Assembly (NCBI GenBank): GCA_945787525.1
Contig: CALZJC010000001.1
Span: 1-32,558 of the forward strand
Reading direction: 5' to 3'
DNA length: 32,558 nt
From: Thermoanaerobaculia bacterium
Lineage (GTDB): Bacteria > Acidobacteriota > Thermoanaerobaculia > Multivoradales > JAHEKO01
Within the stretch, counting starts at the first letter, position 1; every line of letters starts with the position of its first letter. The notes beneath the pieces are model-generated. The model made no database searches. It was not told the origin of the DNA and worked only from the letters and a program-made list of their open reading frames with translations. Shown here piece after piece: positions 26,075-32,558 of this stretch. Made by a program: the position numbers and the translations under genes.

Positions 26075-27762
26075 GGCCGAGCGCGCCGGCGCTCCGAGAG
26101 CGCTTGTCGCCGGGCCATCCAGGCGTCCACCTCGGGCTGCTGGCAGCGGCGGTCGGCCTCGCGCTGGGGCCCGCCGCCTTCACCGCGGGTGACGCGGCGG
26201 CGGCCGAACTGCGTTTCGTGGACATCGCCGCGCCGGCCGGGGTCACCGCGCCAACCTGGTGCGGGCGCCCCGAGAAGCCCCACATCATGGAGTCGAACGG
26301 CACGGGGCTGGCGGTCCTCGACTATGACGGCGACGGCGACCTGGACCTCTATCTGGTCAACGGCTGGCGTCTGGAGGGCAACCGCGTCGCCGAGCGGGGG
26401 GTGAACCGTCTCTACCGCAACGAGGGCGACGGCACTTTCGCCGACGTGACGGCCCGCGCCGGTGTCGGCGATGACGGCTGGGGCAGCGGGGTTGGCGTGG
26501 GCGATGTCGATGGCGACGGGGCGCCCGACCTGATGGTCACCAACTTCGGTGCCGACGTGCTCTACCGCAACCGTGGCGACGGCACTTTCGAGCCGCTGGC
26601 CGACGGCCCCGGTATCGACGGCTGGTCGGCCGGCGCCATCCTGTTCGATGCCGACGGCGACGGCGACCAGGACGTCTACCTCACCGCCTACATCGACTGC
26701 ACGATGGAGGAGGTCCTGGAGGCGCAGCCGGAGCTGGACTGGGAGGGGCTCAAGGTCATGCTCGGCCCGTTCGGTCTGGCGGGGCTGGGCAACGGCTACT
26801 TCGAGAACCTGGGCGGCGGTCGCTTCCGCGACGCCACCGTCGAGGCGGGGCTGGCGGACGTCGGGCGCTACTACTCGTTCGGCGTCGCGGCGGTCGACCT
26901 GGACGCCGATCTCGATCTGGATCTCTACGTCGCCAACGACTCGAACCCCAACTACGTCTATGACAACCAGGGCGACGGGACCTTCAAGGAGGTCGGTCTG
27001 TGGAGCGGCGCCGCCCTCGACGCCATGGGCAACGCCCAGGCCGGCATGGGGCTGGCGGCGGGCGACCTGGACAGCGACGGGCTGCCGGACCTGCTGGTGA
27101 CCAACTTCCACAAGGACGTCTCCACCATCTATCGCAACCTGGGCGACTTCATCTTCGAGGACGTGACCCGGCAGATGGCCCTGTCCGAGGCCACCTACAT
27201 GCCGCTCTCCTGGGGCACGACGCTGTCCGACCTGGATCTCGACGGCGACCTGGACGTCTTCGTCGCCAACGGACACATCTACCCGCAGGCCGATCTGGCG
27301 CCGCAGGCCGGCACCTCGTTCCGCCAGCGCAATCTGCTGCTGGCCAACGAAGGCGGCGTCTTCCGCGACCTGAGCGCCGCCGCCGGGCCCGGCCTCGAGG
27401 TGCTGGAGGCGAGCCACGGGCTGGCGGTGGGCGACCTGGACGGCGACGGCGACCTGGATCTCGCGGTCAGCAACGTCGACGCGCCGGCTACCCTGCTGCG
27501 CAACGACTCACCGCCAGCCGGGGCCTGGCTGATGGTGTCGGCGCCCGCGGCGATGCGGGTGGGCGTGGTAGCCGGCCAGCGCCGCTGGGTCCGCCACCGG
27601 ATCGTCGGCGGCTCGTTCCTGTCGGAGAGCGACCCGCGGTTTCATTTCGGGCTCGGCCACGTCCAGGCGATCGATCGACTGACGGTCGTCCTGGCCGGCG
27701 GCGCACGCTCTCGCCACCACGGCGCTCCGATCGGGCGGCAGCTGGTCTTCCAACGGCATTGA
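26071..27762 (+). CDS. CRTAC1-like FG-GAP/VCBS repeat protein with ASPIC/UnbV C-terminus
   Basis: Multiple DxDGDGDxDL-type repeats (DYDGDGDLDLYLVNGW, DVDGDGAPDLMVTNFG, DADGDGDQDVYLT, DLDSDGLPDLLVTNF, DLDLDGDLDVFVANGH, DLDGDGDLDLAVSN); TTG start overlaps the upstream TGA. Confidence 0.9.
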   Translation: MRPSAPALRERLSPGHPGVHLGLLAAAVGLALGPAAFTAGDAAAAELRFVDIAAPAGVTAPTWCGRPEKPHIMESNGTGLAVLDYDGDGDLDLYLVNGWRLEGNRVAERGVNRLYRNEGDGTFADVTARAGVGDDGWGSGVGVGDVDGDGAPDLMVTNFGADVLYRNRGDGTFEPLADGPGIDGWSAGAILFDADGDGDQDVYLTAYIDCTMEEVLEAQPELDWEGLKVMLGPFGLAGLGNGYFENLGGGRFRDATVEAGLADVGRYYSFGVAAVDLDADLDLDLYVANDSNPNYVYDNQGDGTFKEVGLWSGAALDAMGNAQAGMGLAAGDLDSDGLPDLLVTNFHKDVSTIYRNLGDFIFEDVTRQMALSEATYMPLSWGTTLSDLDLDGDLDVFVANGHIYPQADLAPQAGTSFRQRNLLLANEGGVFRDLSAAAGPGLEVLEASHGLAVGDLDGDGDLDLAVSNVDAPATLLRNDSPPAGAWLMVSAPAAMRVGVVAGQRRWVRHRIVGGSFLSESDPRFHFGLGHVQAIDRLTVVLAGGARSRHHGAPIGRQLVFQRH

Positions 27763-27867
27763 GCAACGGCTCGGCGAGCGAGCCGAAGTCGTTGCGGCCG
27801 GGTCCAGGCTAGAATCGGGCCGCTTTCACCCACCGAGACGGGAAGCGGCGCGACGCCGTCCGGACCG

Positions 27868-29865
27868 ATGCCGGCCGAGGCCAAGACCACAACCTGCCCG
27901 CTGGACTGCCCGGACGCCTGCGCCCTGGACGTCGAGATCACCGACGGCCGGGTCACCCGCGTCGGTCCCGACGCCGGCAGCGACTACACCGCCGGCTTCA
28001 TCTGCGGCAAGGTGGCCGGCTTCCCCAGACGGCTCTACCACCCGGAGCGGATCCGCCATCCGCTGCGGCGAGTCGGCCCCAGGGGTGAGGGCGGCTTCGA
28101 GCGCATCTCCTGGCAGGAGGCGATCGACACCGTGGCCGGCAATCTGCGGGCGATCGCCCAGCGCTGGGGCGGCGAGGCGATCCTGCCGTTCCACTACGGC
28201 GGCTCGAACGGGCTGCTGACCGACGAGTTCCTGGACCACCTGTTCTTCTCGCGGCTCGGCGCCTCGCGGCTGGCGAAGACGATCTGCGCCCTGCCGGCCA
28301 CCGAAGTGGCGCTGGGTATGTACGGCAAGATGCCGGGCGTCGCCTTCAGCGACTATCCGCACGCCAGGGCGATCGTCGTCTGGGGCGCCAACCCGCGGGG
28401 CTCCAACATCCACCTGGTGCCGTATCTCAAGGAGGCCCGGCGACGCGGCGCCTGGGTCGCGCTGGTGGACCCGCGGCGCACTCTCGGCGAGGGCGAGATC
28501 GACCTCCACCTGCCGGTGCTGCCGGGCCAGGACCTGCCGCTGGCTTTGGCGCTGATCCATCGCTGGCGGGAGGCCGGACAACTCGATCGAGAGTTCGTCG
28601 CCGGCCACGCGGACGGCCTCGACCCGCTGCTCGAGCGGGCCGCCGAATGGCCGCTCGAGCGGGCCGCCGGAACCACCGGTGTCGGTGTCGAGGCGATCGC
28701 CGAGCTGGCCGACCGGCTGGCGGAGAGCGATCCCGCCCTGGTGCGCTGCGGCTGGGGTCCGGAGCGCAACCGCAACGGCGCCCAGGCGATCGCCGCGGTG
28801 CTGTCGATCCCGAGCCTGCTGGGCAAGTTCGGGGTGCGCGGCGGCGGCTACACGCTGTCCAACAACGGCGCGGTCAAGTTCGACCGCGACGCGATCATCG
28901 GGCGGCTCGACTGGCGCACTCGGAATCTCAACATGAGCCAGCTCGGCCGGCTGCTCTGCGGTGACCTGGATCCGCCGATCAAGGCGCTGTTCGTCTACAA
29001 CGCCAACCCGGCGGCCAGCGTGCCCGACCAGCGGGCGGTGCTGCGAGGGCTGGCGCGAGACGACCTGTTCACGGTCGTGCACGACCAGGTGATGACCGAC
29101 ACCGCGCGCTGGGCCGACATCGTGCTGCCGGCGGTGACCTTCCTCGAGGGGCATGACCTGCGGGCCGGCTACGGCAACTACATGCTGGGCGGCGTGGTGC
29201 CGGTGGTGCGGCCCGAGGGCGAGGCGATCTCCAACATGCAGCTCTTCTCGCGGCTCGGCCGAGCACTGGGCTTCGACGACGAGGCGTTCCTGCTGAGCGA
29301 CCCCGAGCTGCTGCGGCGGGCGGCCGCGGCGGTGTCGCTGCCGGGGGTCGAGGTCGACCTCGAGCTGATCGCGGCCGGCGGCCAGCAGGGCTACGACTTC
29401 GACGGCGCGCCACCGGTGCAGCTCGCGACCAGCCATCCGCTGACTCCCGACGGCAAGATCCACCTGACCCCGCCGGTTCTCGGCGCCGAGCCCTATCGTT
29501 GGCTGCCGCCCGACGATGACTGGCCGCTGGCCCTGGTCAGCCCGGCCAGCCAGCGGCTGACCTACAGCACCTTCGGCGAGTGCAGCCTCGAGCGGCTGAC
29601 GATCACGCTGCACCCGGACGAAGCCGCCGCCCGCGGACTGGCCGCCGGCGACTTCGTGCGTGTCCTGAACCAGCGCGGCGAGGTGCACTGCCGGCTCGCG
29701 ACCAGCGCCGCGATGCGGCCCGGTGTCGCCGCCATGCCCAAGGGCGCCTGGTCGCGGTCATCCCTCAATGGCGAGACCAGCACGGCGCTCTGCCCCGACG
29801 ACGGCCAGGTCGTCGGCGGCGCCGCCTGCTTCAACGACGCCCGGGTCGAAGTCGAAGCGCTCTGA
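27868..29865 (+). CDS. molybdopterin-dependent oxidoreductase (formate dehydrogenase/BisC-like, 4Fe-4S)
   Basis: TTTCPLDCPDACALDV...FICGKVAGFPRRLYHPERIRHPLRRVG; molybdopterin dinucleotide-binding C-terminal domain (HPDEAAARGLAAGDFVRVLNQRGEVHCR). Confidence 0.95.
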   Translation: MPAEAKTTTCPLDCPDACALDVEITDGRVTRVGPDAGSDYTAGFICGKVAGFPRRLYHPERIRHPLRRVGPRGEGGFERISWQEAIDTVAGNLRAIAQRWGGEAILPFHYGGSNGLLTDEFLDHLFFSRLGASRLAKTICALPATEVALGMYGKMPGVAFSDYPHARAIVVWGANPRGSNIHLVPYLKEARRRGAWVALVDPRRTLGEGEIDLHLPVLPGQDLPLALALIHRWREAGQLDREFVAGHADGLDPLLERAAEWPLERAAGTTGVGVEAIAELADRLAESDPALVRCGWGPERNRNGAQAIAAVLSIPSLLGKFGVRGGGYTLSNNGAVKFDRDAIIGRLDWRTRNLNMSQLGRLLCGDLDPPIKALFVYNANPAASVPDQRAVLRGLARDDLFTVVHDQVMTDTARWADIVLPAVTFLEGHDLRAGYGNYMLGGVVPVVRPEGEAISNMQLFSRLGRALGFDDEAFLLSDPELLRRAAAAVSLPGVEVDLELIAAGGQQGYDFDGAPPVQLATSHPLTPDGKIHLTPPVLGAEPYRWLPPDDDWPLALVSPASQRLTYSTFGECSLERLTITLHPDEAAARGLAAGDFVRVLNQRGEVHCRLATSAAMRPGVAAMPKGAWSRSSLNGETSTALCPDDGQVVGGAACFNDARVEVEAL

Positions 29866-29868
29866 GCG

Positions 29869-30408
29869 CTACTGCAGGCTGAACGGCGGTAGGAACACCG
29901 ACAGGTCGGTGACCTGGATCGCCGGCTTGGCCGCGATGCTGCCGCTGCCGTCGGCGACGCAGCTGCCGGTGTCACGGTCGACCTTCGAGACCCGGTTGAG
30001 GGCGACCGTCGCCGCCGTCACGTCCGGGATGAAAGCCAGGTCCGCCTGGCCGATGGCCGCGATCGGCAGGAGGTTGTCGAACGCCGCCGGCGCCCAGATG
30101 AAGGGGGTCCCGGTGCAGCCCGAAGCGGTATAGAAGAGCTCGACCCGGCCGAAGAGCCTGGGCCGCTGAACGCCGACGGAGAAAGTGTGGCCGCTGTCCT
30201 GGATGAGCACGTCCTGGGAGTGCAGGTAGCTGCCCACCACCTGCGGCGTGGGTGCGGTGGAGTCGATCACGTCGAAGCCACCACCGCCCGGCGGTCCAGG
30301 CGGTCCGGGTGGTCCCGCCGGCCCCTGGGGTCCGGCCGGGCCCTTGCAGGAGGCGAGGAGAACGGCACAGGTCATCAGACCGATGGCGAGGATCTTCCGG
30401 CTTCTCAT
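29869..30408 (-). CDS. lipoprotein with short collagen-like Gly-X-Y tract
   Basis: MRSRKILAIGLMTCAVLLASC lipobox followed immediately by KGPAGPQGPAGPPGPPGPPGGGG; SD AGGAG. Confidence 0.82.
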   Translation of the reverse strand: MRSRKILAIGLMTCAVLLASCKGPAGPQGPAGPPGPPGPPGGGGFDVIDSTAPTPQVVGSYLHSQDVLIQDSGHTFSVGVQRPRLFGRVELFYTASGCTGTPFIWAPAAFDNLLPIAAIGQADLAFIPDVTAATVALNRVSKVDRDTGSCVADGSGSIAAKPAIQVTDLSVFLPPFSLQ

Positions 30409-30439
30409 TCGAGGCTCCTATGTGGTGTCCATGGCGAAG

Positions 30440-31054
30440 CTAGCACGGCGGCAGCAACAGGCGCCGCTCCAGCTCGCGCCGGCAGTCGCCCGGTCCTCGT
30501 GCCCTGCAGGCCTGGAAACCGAGAGCATGCGCTGCCTCGACGTTGGGTGGCGCGTCGTCGAAGAAGAGGATCTCGCCGGGGGTCAGGTCCAGCTCGCGGC
30601 AGACATGCTCGAACGCCTCCGGGTCGGGCTTGAGCAGACCCGTCTCGAACGAGGGGAAGGCGCGGTGGAGGCGGCGGTCGAACTGCATCTTGCGGGAGAC
30701 CCGGGGCCAGTGCAGCCGGTTGGTGTTGCTCAGACAGGCCACCAGGTAGTGTGGCCGTAGCTCGTCGAGGAGCTCGGTGGCGCCCTCGAGCGGTCCGCCG
30801 ACGAAGCCTCGCAGCTCGTCGAGCACGGCCCCGGGCGACAGGTCGAGGCGGAACTCCTCGAGGAAGCCGATGGCGAACTGCTCTGGGCTCAGCCGGCCGC
30901 GCTCGAAGTCGCGCACGCTCCCTGAGCCCAGCCAGCGGCGCCAGTGCTCTTCGCCCACCTCGGCGTCGCCGAGCCACTCGGCCACCCGCTCGACGCCGCG
31001 AAAGCGGACCAGCACGCCGCCGAGGTCGAAGAGGATGCAGCGGATGGCGCTCAC
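30440..31054 (-). CDS. HAD-family hydrolase
   Basis: IRCILFDLGGVLVRFRG, ACLSNTNRLHW, KPDPEAFEHV, ILFFDDAPPNVEAA; GTG start at 31054 overlaps the UbiX stop. Confidence 0.92.
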   Translation of the reverse strand: MSAIRCILFDLGGVLVRFRGVERVAEWLGDAEVGEEHWRRWLGSGSVRDFERGRLSPEQFAIGFLEEFRLDLSPGAVLDELRGFVGGPLEGATELLDELRPHYLVACLSNTNRLHWPRVSRKMQFDRRLHRAFPSFETGLLKPDPEAFEHVCRELDLTPGEILFFDDAPPNVEAAHALGFQACRARGPGDCRRELERRLLLPPC

Positions 31055-31659
31055 TCGCCCCAGCGCAGCCCGTCCTCGCCAGCCTCGTCGATGCCCAGCC
31101 GGTCGAGGATGCGCAGGCAGTAGTGATCGAGAAAGCGATCGAACGACTCGCCGCCGATGTAGAAGGCGGGCAGCGGCGGCAGGATGACCGCGCCGGCATA
31201 GGCCAGCCGGCGCAGGTTCTCGAGATGGACCACGGTCAGCGGCGTCTCGCGGAAGCCGAGGACCAGCGGCCAGCGCTCCTTGAGCGCCACCGCGCCGGCG
31301 CGGTGCACCAGGGTGCGCGCCGAGCCGGTGGCCAGCGCCCCGAGGGTGCCGGAGCTGCAGGGTAGGACCACCGTGCCGTCTAGGCGGTGCGAGCCCGAGG
31401 CGATGCTCGCATCGAGCTCGCTGTCGCGGTGCACGGTCACACGTGCCGTCTCCTCGGGCGTCAGATCGCAAGCCGCCACCAGGTCGGCCGCGCCGGTCCG
31501 CTTCTCGCCCAGCTCGTGGCGCAGCACCTGGCTGGCGCCTGCGGAGACCACCAGATGGACCCGCTCCACTTCGTCGCGCAGCGCCAGCACCTTGAGCAGA
31601 TGCCGCGGCAGCTGCATGCCGGAGGCGCCGGTGACGAGCAACGCGATGCGGTGCGGCAC
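31051..31659 (-). CDS. ubiX: UbiX-family flavin prenyltransferase
   Basis: HRIALLVTGASGMQLPRHLLKVL; VVLPCSSGTLGALATGSARTLVHRAGAVALKERWPLVLGFRETPLTVVHLENLRRLAYAGAVILPPLPAFY; GTG 31659 with GGAGG. Confidence 0.93.
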   Translation of the reverse strand: MPHRIALLVTGASGMQLPRHLLKVLALRDEVERVHLVVSAGASQVLRHELGEKRTGAADLVAACDLTPEETARVTVHRDSELDASIASGSHRLDGTVVLPCSSGTLGALATGSARTLVHRAGAVALKERWPLVLGFRETPLTVVHLENLRRLAYAGAVILPPLPAFYIGGESFDRFLDHYCLRILDRLGIDEAGEDGLRWGE

Positions 31660-31676
31660 GGCGCCTCCAGCCCGTA

Positions 31677-32558
31677 CTAGGAGGCGAGCTCGCCCAGGGT
31701 GGCGGTCAGCAGCTTCCAGAACCGTCCCACCGAGTCGATCTTCACCCGCTCGTCGGGCGAGTGGGGAAACTCGATCTGCGGTCCGAACGAGATCATGTCC
31801 ATGCCCGGGATCATCTCGCCGATGAGGCCGCACTCGAGACCGGCGTGCACCGCCTCGACCTTCGGGTCGACGCCCAGCTCGCGCTCGTGCAGCGCCTTGA
31901 CCACGCGCAGCAGCTCGGACTTCATGTCCGGTTCCCAGCCGGGGTAGCCGTCGTGCTCGTCGGCCGCGGCGCCGGCCAGCTCGGCGGTAGCGCGGATCTT
32001 GCCGCGTAGCGCCTCGAGCGCCGAGGCGACCGAGCTGCGCGTCGACATACAGATGTCGAGCTTGCCGTCGGCCACCTGGGCGGTGGCCAGGTTGGTGCTC
32101 GTTTCCACCAGTCCGGGGATGTCGTAGCTCATGGTCTCGATGCCGTGTGGCAGCGCGGCCAGCAGGCGCATGATCGCCTGGCTGCTCGCATCGTCCCAGC
32201 ACTCGGCCGGCGCCTCGCCGGCGCTGATCGAGATGGCGACGTCCGGCTCGACGGTCTTGAGCTCCCTGGCGATCGCCGTGACCTGCGCCTCGAGAGCGGC
32301 GGCGACGGCATCGCGATCGGCGGCCGCGACCACCGCGGTAGCGAACGACTCGCGCGGGATGGCGTTGTGGGCGGTGCCGCCGGCGAACGACGCCAGGCGG
32401 ATGGCGTGGTCGCGCGAGACCGCGTGCAGCGCCCGCGCCATGAGCTGGATGGCGTTGCCACGCTGCAGAAAGATGTCGCTCCCCGAGTGGCCGCCCTTGA
32501 GGCCGCTGAGCTTGAGGTCGAGCGCCGCGGCGCCCTGCGGCGCCGGCGCCGCGGTCAG
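31677..32558 (-). CDS. pepD: aminoacyl-histidine dipeptidase (PepD, M20 family), N-terminus beyond the right edge
   Basis: GHSGSDIFLQRGNAIQLMARALHAV; FAGGTAHNAIPRE; VEAVHAGLECGLIGEMIPGMDMISFGPQIEFPHSPDERVKIDSVGRFWKLL. Confidence 0.93.
   Translation of the reverse strand: MTAAPAPQGAAALDLKLSGLKGGHSGSDIFLQRGNAIQLMARALHAVSRDHAIRLASFAGGTAHNAIPRESFATAVVAAADRDAVAAALEAQVTAIARELKTVEPDVAISISAGEAPAECWDDASSQAIMRLLAALPHGIETMSYDIPGLVETSTNLATAQVADGKLDICMSTRSSVASALEALRGKIRATAELAGAAADEHDGYPGWEPDMKSELLRVVKALHERELGVDPKVEAVHAGLECGLIGEMIPGMDMISFGPQIEFPHSPDERVKIDSVGRFWKLLTATLGELAS

Noticed and set aside
25912-27417. 501-aa minus-strand ORF
   Set aside because: Antisense to the FG-GAP repeat gene; repetitive composition mirrors the DxDGDGD repeats.
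26300-27500. Near-repetitive GGCGACGGCGACCTGGA tracts, considered as a DNA repeat or CRISPR-like array
   Set aside because: Spacing follows the protein FG-GAP/VCBS repeats in frame; there are no unique spacers and no constant direct repeats.
27826-29688. 620-aa minus-strand ORF
   Set aside because: Antisense to the molybdopterin oxidoreductase, no recognisable motifs.
30280-30350. GGTCC/GGCGG tandem tract considered as a microsatellite
   Set aside because: Explained by the Gly-X-Y codons of the collagen-like lipoprotein.
31051-31659. UbiX as part of a prFMN/UbiD decarboxylase system
   Set aside because: UbiX family is clear, but no UbiD-like gene is present in the window, so no system claim is made.

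Overview
High-GC bacterial chromosomal window. Gene content suggests an Acidobacteriota-type or similar genome, but this is inferred from gene content only and was not tested. About 36 protein genes and one tRNA can be supported. From left to right: (1) a minus-strand operon with acyl-CoA dehydrogenase, enoyl-CoA hydratase, RidA, SDR and creatininase-family genes, back-to-back with tryptophan 2,3-dioxygenase and kynureninase; (2) a YnbAB-like phospholipid cassette with CDP-alcohol phosphotransferase, CdsA, PlsC and a small DedA/YqaA-like membrane protein; (3) a membrane protein with a Vps62-like domain, an FAD oxidoreductase and a GT2; (4) a MacA/MacB-type ABC efflux operon with two permeases; (5) an OmpH/Skp chaperone, AroF-type DAHP synthase, a second RidA and tRNA-Arg(ACG); (6) a mazEF-like toxin-antitoxin pair, a deoxynucleoside kinase and an MqnE-like radical SAM enzyme; (7) a hydrolase, DinB-like protein, FG-GAP/UnbV protein, molybdopterin oxidoreductase, collagen-like lipoprotein, HAD, UbiX and PepD. 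The strongest unexplained signal is a dispersed family of small inverted-repeat elements, with ends CTAGCCTGAC[C/G]TTCTCACC / GGTGAGAAGGTCAGGCTAG, at about 8.2, 21.2 and 24.8 kb. Two copies supply the stop codon of the upstream gene. Other notable points are a recurring TANNNT-N6/7-ATG arrangement suggesting leaderless transcripts, palindromes overlapping start codons of the tryptophan dioxygenase and mazE, a CX5CX2C cluster motif in the MqnE-like protein, Asn substitutions in the CDP-alcohol phosphotransferase signature, and a creatininase-family gene that could be a non-homologous formylkynurenine formamidase. All alignments and counts were done by eye.
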